Assembly: GCF_000003195.3 (NCBI RefSeq)
Contig: NC_012879.2
Span: 22,478,844 to 22,542,843, forward strand
DNA from: Sorghum bicolor
Lineage: Eukaryota; Streptophyta; Magnoliopsida; Poales; Poaceae
Direction of reading: 5' to 3'
DNA: 64,000 nt
Shown: piece by piece, positions 33,099 to 43,359 of the stretch
Position numbering within the stretch: position 1 is the first letter of the stretch
Layout of the letters: every line of letters starts with the position of its first letter
Notes under the pieces: generated by a model
What the model was told of the DNA's origin: nothing
The model's input: the letters and a program-made list of their open reading frames with translations, nothing else
Databases searched by the model: none
Made by a program: the position numbers and the translations under genes

Positions 33099-34028
33099 AT
33101 GAATAGAAGACATCTTCCAGGAAATTTTGTTGACAATCCTGAAGCATTATTCAAGAAGACGAGAGCCAAGCTAAAGAAATCATCAACACTTCACGAAGAA
33201 GCTTCATCCAATCAAGAAGATCATCGGAACTTGTCTTCAGAGTTCGAGGCCATGGCGAACAAATCAATCCGCGAGTTCTCAGCTCCCACTACGGACAACA
33301 TCCGCACTGGACCTGCTGTAGAGATCGATGGCAACTTTGAGCTCAAGCCTGGACTTATCAACATGGTGCAATCCAACCAGTTCTGTGGGAAGGCACACGA
33401 AGACGCTAGTGCTCATTTACAACACTTCCTGGAGATTTGCAACACATTCACCATAGCAGGAGTTTCCAAAGACGCTATACTACTTCGCCTCTTCCCATTC
33501 TCACTGTTAGGAAGAGCGAAGCAGTGGTTCTACGCTACAAAGGAGAAGAATACTACGTGGGCACTCTGCTCAACAAACTTCCTGGCTAAGTTCTTTCCCA
33601 TGGGCAAGACCAATGCTCTCCGTGGGAAGATTACAAGTTTTCAGCAACAAAATGATGAATCTGTTCCAGAAGCATGGGAGCGCTTTCAAGACTACATCCT
33701 AGAATGTCCCCATCATGGAATGGAGAGTTGGCTACTGATGCAGACATTCTATCATGGGCTCAGCAACAGTGCCCGAGAGACCATGGATGCTGCAGCTGGA
33801 GGAGCATTCTTATCACTTACTATACCACAAGCCACAGCTCTTGTGGAGAAGATGGCGTCCAACCAAAGCTGGAATGAAGAGAGGACCCAGACACGCAAGA
33901 GAGGTGGAGGTATGCATCAGCTGAAGGAGGTAGACATGCTGTCTGCAAAGCTAGACCTGCTCATGAAGAAGCTCAACGATAGAGCTGGAGACAAGAAAGA
34001 AGTTATGCACATCTCGACTCTCACATGA
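33099..34028 (+). CDS. gag: gag of element B
   Basis: 309 codons from MNRRHLPGN. The gag core lies at about residues 95-240 (FCGKAHEDASAHLQHFLEI; LFPFSLLGRAKQWF; FMGK-like FPMGKTNALRGK; QTFYHGLSNSARETMD). A basic segment TRKRGGG is near 268. The frame ends at ISTLT because one base is missing near 34013 relative to element A. The zinc knuckle and proteases therefore continue in the next frame from 34025. Fusing the two frames was probably the ancestral state. Product role by family: structural particle protein. Confidence 0.9.
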   Translation: MNRRHLPGNFVDNPEALFKKTRAKLKKSSTLHEEASSNQEDHRNLSSEFEAMANKSIREFSAPTTDNIRTGPAVEIDGNFELKPGLINMVQSNQFCGKAHEDASAHLQHFLEICNTFTIAGVSKDAILLRLFPFSLLGRAKQWFYATKEKNTTWALCSTNFLAKFFPMGKTNALRGKITSFQQQNDESVPEAWERFQDYILECPHHGMESWLLMQTFYHGLSNSARETMDAAAGGAFLSLTIPQATALVEKMASNQSWNEERTQTRKRGGGMHQLKEVDMLSAKLDLLMKKLNDRAGDKKEVMHISTLT

Positions 34029-35743
34029 CTTGTAAGGAGTGTGGAGACACTGGACACTCAGGCAACCACTGCCCTGAGATGCTTGAGGATGTGAACAACA
34101 TCAACAACAACAACAACTACTACTACAACCGTCCTCAACAAAATCAAGGTTGGAATCAACAGAGGCCTAACTACTCAGGTAATTATCAAGGTAACAATTC
34201 TTACAACAATAATAATAATTTTCCACCTTTGAGGGAGTTAGTGTCTAATCAAGGAAAGCTAATGGATAATCTATCTAAGAAATTGGCGTCTAATGATAAA
34301 ATGCTAGAAAATATAAATAATAGAATAGATAATTTCTCTTCTGCCATCAAGAATCAAATTAGCTTTAATAAAATGATTGAATCTCACTTAAATCAAATAG
34401 CTGCTGCTGTTCCTACTACTAACCCCGGTATACCATCACAACCGGAAGGATTAGAATCTGCAAATCTTGTAGACGTGTTTGATGCAGGTAATTGGAGTAA
34501 CCCCGTCACTGAATTTTCTACTGACCGTCTGCCGGTCAAGAGAGGCGATCCAGGACGCCCCGTCATCCCGATCTCCATTGGCATGGTGGACGTTCCAGAA
34601 GCACTCTGTGACTTTGGCTCTAGCGTCAACATTATACCCAGGGTACTCTATGAAAAATTCTTTACATATCCTTTATTAGAAACAACCATGTGTTTGCAGT
34701 TTGCAGATCAGACGATAACTTTTTCAAAAGGAATAGTGAGGAACCTTTGTGTCCGAGTTGGTACCTTGTATGCCCCAGCAGACTTCGTAGTGGTAGAGAC
34801 CGGAAATGATGAGAGAGCACCTATCATCCTAGGAAGGCCATTTTTGAACACCACGGGAGCTATCATCTACGCCAGTGCTGCCAAGATCAGTTTCTACGTC
34901 AAAGGGAAGAAGGAGACATTTTTCTTCAAGAACAAGACTACACAAATTCCAGATCAATCCAGACGTGAATCAAGGAAGAGGACCAACAGGAGAAACAGGA
35001 ACAAGCAAGTGTGGACCGAGTCAGCTAAGATGGTCACTGTAGTCCATGGAGGCCAAGATCACCAACTTAAGTCACCGTTTTTGACCAAGAAGGACGACCC
35101 AGGAATGCCAAGCATCTACTGCTCCATAAATGGATATAACTTCTACAAGACGATTTGCGACACCAGATCGGGCGTCAACATAATGGCCGCAATCACTTAT
35201 CGGCTCTTGTTCGGGACCATGCCACTAAGACCAACATACATTCAGCTCCAGATGGCAGATCAGACATTTCGAGAAGTTCAAGGAATAGTATCTGATGTCC
35301 CAGTCAAAATAGACGATCACCTTGTCTACACAGACTTTCAAGTTGTTGACATGGGAGAAGACGAGTATGATCCACCCATCATCCTTGGAAGACCGTTCCT
35401 CAGCACCGTTAAAGCAATTATCTACATTGGAACCGGAGAAGTCCATATGCACTTCCCCTCAGAGAAGGTACGCCGTTATTTTACTGACCCTAACTATATC
35501 ATTGAAGAATCTAAGCAGGTCAGAAAGAGATGCAACCGCAACCAGAGGAGGCAGATCATCAAGGACGGATGGGCAGACTATGAAGGAGAAGTTGTAAGGT
35601 CAGAAGACATGGAGTTTAAACAGAATTATCCAGAGGAGATTGAAGCACCGAGTCAGGTATGGAAAATGAAGATAACTATACATGAAGAGGAGGCGCTACC
35701 GGAAGTACCGACTTCGCCACCCAACGAACCTCAGGACGATTAA
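34025..35743 (+). CDS. Zinc knuckle plus two tandem retropepsin domains, element B
   Basis: 572 open codons. The CCHC knuckle is C3, C6, H11, C16, followed by an Asn-rich linker (about 25-65) and a likely helical segment (70-130). Protease 1 has its catalytic triplet D196-F-G and ILGRPF at 268-273. A basic linker (about 310-328: RRESRKRTNRRNRNK) precedes protease 2, which has D379-T-R at the catalytic site and ILGRPF at 453-458. The two Asp residues are 183 codons apart, checked against base positions 34610 and 35159. The Gly of the second triplet is changed to Arg here but is intact in element A. An acidic C-terminal tail ends the protein. The frame starts by overlapping the gag stop, as a result of the single-base loss upstream. 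Confidence 0.88.
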   Translation: MTCKECGDTGHSGNHCPEMLEDVNNINNNNNYYYNRPQQNQGWNQQRPNYSGNYQGNNSYNNNNNFPPLRELVSNQGKLMDNLSKKLASNDKMLENINNRIDNFSSAIKNQISFNKMIESHLNQIAAAVPTTNPGIPSQPEGLESANLVDVFDAGNWSNPVTEFSTDRLPVKRGDPGRPVIPISIGMVDVPEALCDFGSSVNIIPRVLYEKFFTYPLLETTMCLQFADQTITFSKGIVRNLCVRVGTLYAPADFVVVETGNDERAPIILGRPFLNTTGAIIYASAAKISFYVKGKKETFFFKNKTTQIPDQSRRESRKRTNRRNRNKQVWTESAKMVTVVHGGQDHQLKSPFLTKKDDPGMPSIYCSINGYNFYKTICDTRSGVNIMAAITYRLLFGTMPLRPTYIQLQMADQTFREVQGIVSDVPVKIDDHLVYTDFQVVDMGEDEYDPPIILGRPFLSTVKAIIYIGTGEVHMHFPSEKVRRYFTDPNYIIEESKQVRKRCNRNQRRQIIKDGWADYEGEVVRSEDMEFKQNYPEEIEAPSQVWKMKITIHEEEALPEVPTSPPNEPQDD

Positions 35744-37924
35744 GAAATTGGAGAGTCCCGTTCGGAGGACTTAAAAACACCGAACGCCCTGCCAAGAGGT
35801 AAACTTGGTAGTTACCCTTTCCCTTTCAATTATTTCAATTATTTCAAATAGTTTACTTAGTTAATTATGTTCGTGCTATCCTAAAAAGAAAATAAAAATG
35901 TAAAAACCAGTAAGCCCCATATGAGTAGACGAGTGGCATAAAACCCATAAGTACATTCACTGTTGTGGCATAAAAATAAAATAAATATTTTTTCTGCTTT
36001 ATAAAAACAAAAATATAAAAACAGGGAGTAACAATTATTAAGGAGTCTCAACATGATAAAGGCTAGATATTTATGCTAACACTTAATCAGTTCCACAAGC
36101 TTTGTTGCCTATTTGAGCTCCACAGAATTTAAGAATCAAGAAGACTAGCAGACGGAGGACATTCTAATCGCTGTCAGAATGCTGCTGACTTTCAACTACA
36201 CCTCTGCCACCTGCTAGCTACATTAAGAGAAATTACGTCAAAATTCAGCTTGGGGGAGAGCACCCCCATTTACCTCGATAAGTATTTCTATCTATTTTTA
36301 TACTTATATTATTTTAGAATATTAAAATACACATAAACTATGGGAAAACCAAATAAAGATTTTATGCTTATATATGTCTTTTGCTTAGTGTGTTTAATAA
36401 ATAAATAAAGTGGCTATGCTAATCTGTATCTAAACAAAAACTTAAGCATGGATATGATGAATAGTTGCTCTGCCTAATTTGCACATTCTAAGTTCTCTCT
36501 CAAGTTTAGATATAACTGTTATAATTTAAAGCTTGCTCTAGACCTAAACTTGTGGGATGAAAACTTGATCTGAAGTCTAAGTTGTTAACGGATACGATAT
36601 GGGAAGGTTGAGCTGCTGTTTATCTGTTCCTAGAGATGCTAGAATTCTGGAGAATTTTATCTTTGAAAATCTTTAAAATGTTGCATGATGAGTTCCTGTA
36701 TGATGAGAGCTTAAATTCCTACCACAGCCATATATACATGCTTGCTAGACTTTGAGCCACACATTTATTATTTACTGCTTATGAGCATTGAGTGTGGTCA
36801 AGCTGTGTAGACCCTTAGGAGCTTGTCATGTGGTTAAATCAAGATTTCACTTGCACGTTCACTCATATATGCTACTTCTACTCCGGAAGTACCATCCACA
36901 TATATCCATCCATTTCCATCTCCAGAATCACCCAAAAATATTCTGCTCCTAATCCGGGAGAGAATAACCAAAAATATTCCTGTTTCCCCTTGTAAAATAA
37001 ATGCTCAAGTTATCTTGTTACTACCACTTGCTATATTATCTCAAGAGATGAGTGCTCTAAAAAAAAGAAGAAGAAAATAAAAAAAATAATACGAGGAAAT
37101 AAAAAGGAGCAAGTGCTCAGAACCTCGAAAGAAAAGAAAGAGTGAGATGAGAGGTAAAAATGGACAAGTGTCCGACAGTAGAATTAGGGGTGCAAGATAC
37201 CCACCTGAGAGACAAGAAAAAGAAGAGCACCTCATTCTCCTCATAAAGTTTCAAAAGCAAGGAAGGTATGTATCCCCTCAAAAGAGCAAAGTAGAATTAG
37301 ACTTCCACCACCATTGTTTTCACCATTGTTATCACCATCATCACCATACACCATTCATTCGCCACACATGCACATCTTGATTTGGCTTATTGATTTGTTT
37401 CTTTGGATCCATGGTTTGACTATGCAATAAATGTCTTGTAAGTATGTATATTTTATCTCCCACCTATGAGCTCCAGATATTAAAGCCTTATTAGAGTAGG
37501 GTGAGAGAGAAGGCAATGTCACTATGCCTTATACCACAAATACTACATATCTTGAGAGAAGGCATATACCATCAATGCCTTGGTATGGATCCAAAAATAC
37601 CACAAAAGAGAGACCTGAGAGAATCATACAAGGAATCTCTGAGTTTTATTTGAAAATCTGCAAAAAACCCCAGAGTTATAGCTGATCAAGAATAAGAGAC
37701 ATGGCACTTGGCTAGACTGTTCTATCTTTTAACCACTCAAGACAGAAGTGACAGTTACAAGTCCCATGGTGTAGGTAAAGTAAGTAAGTTTTAAGTCTTG
37801 ACAGTTTACTCTTACTCAGAGATGAGATCTTATTTAAAAGCATGTGTACCGTCAAACTTTTAAAGATATTGCAATAACTTATGATCCATAGCTAAGTCTA
37901 TCCTTGCTCAGGGACGAGCAAGAG
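35744..37924 (+). other. 3' untranslated region of element B
   Basis: It is co-linear with 13115-15285. It holds the internal PPT-like AGCTTGGGGGAG (36247-36258) and the mini-hairpins (37107-37118, 37162-37173). No supported gene is present. Confidence 0.75.
36247..36258 (+). promoter_or_regulatory. Internal polypurine-tract-like repeat, element B
   Basis: AGCTTGGGGGAG, identical to 12 bases of the terminal PPT (37928-37939) and conserved in A and C. Confidence 0.5.
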
Positions 37925-37941
37925 GTAAGCTTGGGGGAGTT
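37925..37941 (+). promoter_or_regulatory. Polypurine tract of element B
   Basis: GTAAGCTTGGGGGAGTT immediately before the 3' LTR. Confidence 0.88.
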
Positions 37942-38211
37942 TGTTGACGGTCCTTAAGTATCAAATTTAATTATCAAATAAATAAAGAAAAGGATCCAAA
38001 TGAAATCAAGATCTAGACTTAGGGTTTTATCTGACAGAATTCCACGAGTTTTGGTGTTTGTCTATTTCTGCAGGGGGTTATCAGGAAATATGGAAGAAAG
38101 GCCCACATGTCAGGATTACGTAAAGATATTAACGTGCTGCGCAATTATCTTACATCTAGAAGACTCCAGAAGCAACGAGACCGAAGCGGAGGCGAAACGG
38201 GGCCAGAGACA

Positions 38212-38244
38212 GGGCGCCCGCCCTGTCCTACTGGGCGCCCGCCC
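38212..38244 (+). promoter_or_regulatory. Two GC-rich dodecamers spaced 21 bp, B 3' LTR
   Basis: GGGCGCCCGCCC at 38212 and 38233, ending about 119 bp before the TATA box. Confidence 0.8.
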
Positions 38245-38362
38245 CCTGTTGGAGTCCAATCAGGACTCTGCTTTGCGGGAGATCTCCACCGACCTAAAGG
38301 ATGAATCTAAACCATACAATCTATGTCAGTTTGATCCAAGGGCCCATATTCACTTGAAGGGA

Positions 38363-38370
38363 CTATAAAA
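38363..38370 (+). promoter_or_regulatory. TATA box, B 3' LTR
   Basis: CTATAAAA, followed by the conserved CCCCTGGCCCCTGGAG block. Confidence 0.8.
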
Positions 38371-38598
38371 CCAGACCCCCTGGCCCCTGGAGGAGAGAGC
38401 CTCTCAACCCTAATTCATTGTTCCATCAAGGGAGAAGAAGCCTCTGATCAAGATTAGAGCCACCACATCAATTAGATATCTAGATTAGCATAGCTACATA
38501 GGATTAGAACTAGAAGGAGTCAATCTTCGATTGGTTTCCGGATCTGTCAAGAGGATTCTTGGTAATTCTCTAATTGTGCTTCTAATTGCTTTCTAATT

Positions 38599-39021
38599 AT
38601 GACTTTGTTCTTCAATATTATGAATATGACTTTGTTCTACTTCAATATATTGCTTATGACCTTGCTCTACTTGCTTATATTCAAGATTATATTGTTCTTA
38701 GTTTATCATAGTTATGTACTTGGCTTAGTTAGATTGGATCTATATACATGCTTAGGATCGTATAGCGTTTATCCATCGGATCCATGGGTAAATGATAGAT
38801 ATTGTGTAGGCGTGGTGCTTATACCGTATTTATCTGCGATTGTACCCAATATGCCAGATCGTGGGGTGGTTCGTGATAGTGACAGCTTCATTGATTCTTA
38901 TATAGTCCCCCTCTCGTGTATTGGGCTGGCAGAGCAACATTATTACAGGGGAGTGATTGCTATGTTTCTCATATTCCTTGCTAATATCACTATGCATGGG
39001 CGTAGTCTTGTCTCGCAATGA
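38599..39021 (+). CDS. LTR-internal open frame, hydrophobic N-terminus, doubtful gene
   Basis: 140 codons within R/U5, about 230 bases after the TATA box. It would be an early long frame in the element RNA, ahead of gag. The N-terminal 50 residues are strongly hydrophobic (LLMTLLYLLIFKIILFLVYH), membrane-like. The frame is also open at 6-377, 17249-17665 and 31948-32364. The copies are so similar that conservation is weak evidence. I do not recognise the product. Confidence 0.25.
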   Translation: MTLFFNIMNMTLFYFNILLMTLLYLLIFKIILFLVYHSYVLGLVRLDLYTCLGSYSVYPSDPWVNDRYCVGVVLIPYLSAIVPNMPDRGVVRDSDSFIDSYIVPLSCIGLAEQHYYRGVIAMFLIFLANITMHGRSLVSQ

Positions 39022-39595
39022 TTGCTAAGTATGCTTGCACTAACTATGATATGCTAGACTATATAGTTGAGAATAACTTAGGGAATATTCTTGTAGTTCG
39101 TTCTAATACCATGCTAATGACTTTCTAGAGTATCTAATTGAGGTGCTTATCATATTTATTATGTGGCTAGATCAGATTAGTTATCCTTGTCACTATTATT
39201 ATTTCATATATCTTTTATGTGACACTTATCCCTGTATGAAGAGTTAGATATAATGTTCTCAATTATACATGCAATGATAGATGCTCAATCTCATATTCTA
39301 TTCTGTAATCATTAGTGATGATTGCTAATCCCTTCCCAGTGGTAAAAATATAAATAACGATACCTGGAATACTTCCCGGTTAAAATGCTGCATCGGTATT
39401 AATCTGTGCGCTTGCAGATCCAATTCATTATTTATTTAGAAGAGCAATTGCATATTTCAATACCGCGTCTCTTATATCATGCTGGGGATGACAACTTGGC
39501 TTAAATGGTGTGAGGGATAGGTTTGGCATTTTTGGCACCGTTGCTAGATTTAGAACTTAGTCTACTTTTAGTAATGATGTTAAGAATACTCAACA

Positions 39596-42498
39596 GTAGG
39601 CTGAATTATGAACCAACTTTGTACCAAGGAGTGAATGCAAATGTTCCCAAGAGCGGGCAGTGAACTGAGGACCTCGGTCAGAAATAATAGTGTGAGGCAC
39701 TCCGTGCAATTTAACGATCTGAGAGAAGTACAACTCAGCATAGTCGGATGGTCGGTATGTAGAATGTACAGGAATGAAATGAGCTGACTTGGTCAAGCGA
39801 TCAACAATCACCCATATGGAATTGTGCCCTTTTTGAGTAGAGGGAAGTCCAACAATGAAATCCATGCTGATTTGTTCCCACTTCCACAGCCCATGCCGGA
39901 TGCATCACAAAAGACATCAAACCACAGTACACCTTTCTCATCTACCCTGAAATGCTTGGTGTCTTGTTCTTTCATTTTTCTCTTGATATGGAAGATACCA
40001 GGGTCAGTCTTTTGGAGCTCTATAATTTGACTCTCTATCGAACAACTGACTACAATATTGTGCAGGACCACAGGATGCAATAAATTGAAACCTTCCTCTA
40101 GGAGGGGTCCAACATGTTGTTTTCGGCTAGGAGCATCGGCTACAACATTGGCCTTGCCGAGATGATAGTGCACTTCAAGATTATAGTCCTTTATCAATTC
40201 CAACCATCTTCTTTGTCTCATGTTTAGCTCCGACTGGGTGAAGATATATTTGAGACTCTTATGGTCAGTATAAATGTTACACAAATTACCCAACAGATAA
40301 TGCCTCCAGAGTTTTAATGCATGCACAACTGCTGCCAACTCTAGATCATGAGTCGGGTAGTTAGCTTCGTGCTTCCTCAGTTGCCATGAGGCATAGGCAA
40401 TGACTCGGCCTTCTTGCATAAGTACACATCCTAAGCCCGTGCCGGATGCATCACAAAAGACATCAAATGGCTTTTCAATGTCAGGCTGTGCCAAAACAGG
40501 AGCAGTGGTCAGTAAATGGCGTAAGGCGGTGAAAGCGACTTCACACTCCTGAGTCCACACAAACATCATATCTTTTCGTAGTAGTGTGGTCATAGGTTTA
40601 GCTATCTTGGAGAAGTCTGGAATAAAGCAACGATAATATCCAGCTAGACCGAGAAAACTCCAAACCTCATGCACTGAAGTCGGGGCCTTCCAGTCTAGAA
40701 CCTCCTGCACCTTTGATGGGTCAACAGAAATACCGTCTTTAGATAAAATATGGCCTAGAAAAGGCACTTTCTTTAGCCAAAACTCACACTTGCTGAACTT
40801 GACATAAAGCTGATGTTCTCGCAATCTAGTGAGTACAATCCGAAGGTGCTTCTCATGGTCTTGGGCATTTTCAGAATACACCAATATGTCATCAATGAAC
40901 ACCAACACAAACTTATCCAGTTCAGGAATGAACACCGAATTCATCAGGTACATGAAATGAGCAGGGGCATTAGTCAGACCAAAGGACATGACTAGATATT
41001 CATACAACCCATACCTAGTAGAGAAAGCCATTTTAGGAATGTCTTCGGGTCAGATCTTGATTTGATGATACCCAGATCTCAGATCAATCTTTGAGAATAC
41101 TTTAGCCTTGGCTAATTGATCAAACAGAATATCAATGCGAGGCAGAGGATACTTGTTTTTGATAGTCACGGCATTTAGCAGACGATAGTCTACACACATA
41201 CGTAGAGACTTGTCCTTCTTCTTGACAAAGAGAGCCGGGCAACCCCATGGAGAAGAACTAGGCCGAATAAGACCTTTCTCCAGGAGTTCTTGCAATTGCT
41301 TCTTCAATTCTGCCAATTCATTGGGTGGCATTCGATATGACCTTCTAGAGATAGGTGCGGTACCTAGAATGAGATCAATTTTAAACTCTATGTCTCTGTC
41401 CGGAGGCAACCCGGGTAGATCCTCTGGAAAGACATCCGGACGCTCACACACTACCGGAATCTCTGCCACAGTGAGTGGTCTGATAGCATTAGCAGCGTGA
41501 CGGATGTCGTCGCTTCTAGGAAGTTGAACTAAGAAAGCTTCTTTACTATCAGGCTCCCTCAACATGATTACCCTTGTTGAGGTGTCTATTAGCACTCCAT
41601 GGTCACTCATCCACTTCATTCCTAGAATAACATCTATTCCCAAGCCCGGTAAAATCACAAAATTTGCTAAGTAATTACGCCCTTCGATTGCAATATGTAC
41701 ATCTCTCACTAATTGATTTGTAGAGATTTGATTACCAGCAGCACTAATGCAAAATTTTCCACTGTCAAGATCAACTACATGCTGCCCATGCTTAGATGCG
41801 AATGCTTGACTCGTAAATGAATGCGAAGCTCCAGAATCAAACAAGACAACTGTAGGGTGTTGATTGACAAGAAACATACCAGCCGTAACCACTTCACCTT
41901 TAGGGATTTCTTCAATGGTGGTATAGTGCACTCGGCCGGGACGAGTAGTAACTCCAGCTGCAGAAGTTCTCTTAGGATAAGGGCAATCCCTTGCCCAGTG
42001 ACCAACTTGTTTGTAGTTAAAGCAAGGGCGGTTATTAGGGGGAGTTTTGGGGCTCCCTTGACCTGTAGCACCCCTAGGAAGAGCAACTGTGAAGGACTTG
42101 CGAACTCCCGTCTTTACATTTGACTTCTTCTGCAGCGGCCTATACCTTGTCACAGCATTGGGTGGGCGATAGGCCGGCTTATTTGTCATCGGGGTCATGG
42201 ACTGCGAAGCACCCGCTTCATAGGCCCTCTTGCGGTTCTTAGATGCAGCATAAACGGCATTGGAGTTCTCTTGGGTCAACGCATCACTTACAAACTCATT
42301 GAAGGTGGTACTCTTGTTACTAGCCATGTTCTTGGATAGCTTGGGCCGAAGTCCTCTCTTGAAACTAGCAAGCTTCTTAGCCTCAGTGTCAACAAACTCA
42401 GTAGCGTTGCGAGACAAGTTATTGAAAGCATGAAGATACTCAGTCAAACTTTTAGTGCCCTGAGTCAGGTTCATGAACTCGGTATGCTTGATAGTCAT
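39596..42498 (-). pseudogene. pol: Chromovirus gag C-terminus and pol: knuckle, protease, RT, RNase H, integrase part
   Basis: The first frame (42498-41050) has a zinc knuckle with C159, H167 and C172 but Tyr at 162 in place of the second Cys. Protease follows with DSGASHSF at 221, then RT up to [14 protein letters not shown], where a TGA (about 41047-41049) interrupts. The second frame (41031-39808) has the RT centre FIDDILVYS at 45-53 and RNase H with D194, E231, D256 and D299. It then meets a rearranged joint at 39889-39922 where the integrase zinc finger should be. The integrase core resumes in another frame ([14 protein letters not shown]) and is cut at 39596 by element B. Confidence 0.9.
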
Positions 42499-42504
42499 TA
42501 AGCC

Positions 42505-43029
42505 CTACGGAATATAAGTGTTCCTGAAAGCAGTTTTAAACTGATCCCAGGTTACAACAGCATTGGCAGGCAAGCTGGTCCTATAATGGCTCCACCAGAC
42601 ACCTTCTTTGCCTTCCAACTGGTGTGCTGCATATTCCGTCTTTAGTTCTTCAGTCACCCTCAACAAGCGGAACTTCTGCTCAAGAGTATTGAGCCATTCA
42701 TCAGCTTCCAGAGGTTCAGAGGCCTCCTTGAAAACCGGCGGCTTGGTGTCCTGAAAGTCCTTGAAATTGCTATATTGATTCGCTTCTCCGCCTTGGCGGG
42801 CATGGCGACCACCCCAGTTCTGCTGTGCCATGGTTTGCATAGCTTCATTTAGCATCCGCTGGCCCTCCACAAGAGTTGCTAGGAGCTCAGCAGGCGTAGC
42901 CGGGTGAGGAGGAGGTGGTGGCGGCACCTCATTGTGGCCGGAGCGAGTATTGCGAGCATCTGTACAAGGTATACCAAGTGACCGTTTAGGATAACAGATA
43001 TAATTGCCATGAATCTCGATTGATGCCAT
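42505..43029 (-). pseudogene. gag: Chromovirus gag, N-terminal part
   Basis: 174 codons with a Pro-rich segment (VPPPPPPHPATPAELL), then the gag core (KPPVFKEASEPLEADEWLNT; AAHQLEGKEGVWWSHY; WDQFKTAFRNTYIP). A TAG separates it from the in-frame continuation [16 protein letters not shown] at 42498. Confidence 0.88.
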
Positions 43030-43359
43030 ACAGAATTTAATGAAGTAAATTCACATAATATAAGGCACAACAATCTATGTACAACAAGGAAACATCATCC
43101 ACGACACTGGTTATTCTCGCGATCATTCACAACCACCTTTCACAAGGATTAAAGACATTGCTAGAGATTATTTATGCTCAACCTCAACATGGAGCATCAC
43201 ATACAGGTGCATAAGGTTACACAAGGTCATTGTCACAAATTTAGTCTTACAAGAACGGCATCATGGCCAAATACATAGAGTCTCAGTGGAAATTCAAATT
43301 ACATGTCCATTACATAAAGAGATGGAAACTGATACATAATTAAAGAAACCATTGCGGAA
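43030..43359 (-). other. Spacer between the upstream ORF and gag
   Basis: About 330 bp with no supported gene or obvious repeat. Confidence 0.6.

Larger units (their letters stand above)
31736..39595 (+). mobile_element. Non-autonomous Athila-related LTR element B, nearly complete
   Basis: Order: 5' LTR (start lost in the gap), PBS, gag, CCHC, protease 1, protease 2, long 3' untranslated region, PPT, 3' LTR. No RT, RNase H or integrase lies between the proteases and the PPT, so it must use enzymes in trans. It sits in the chromovirus integrase; GTAGG follows at 39596-39600 and is the single-copy target in the empty site at 26224-26228. Confidence 0.93.
37942..39595 (+). repeat. 3' LTR of element B (complete, 1654 bp)
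   Basis: The only complete uninterrupted LTR of this family in the window, TGTTGACGG to CTCAACA. It carries the dodecamer pair, TATA box, conserved start block, an open frame (38599-39021), the U5 block and the degenerate PBS-like TGGCACCGTTGC (39533-39544). Confidence 0.95.
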
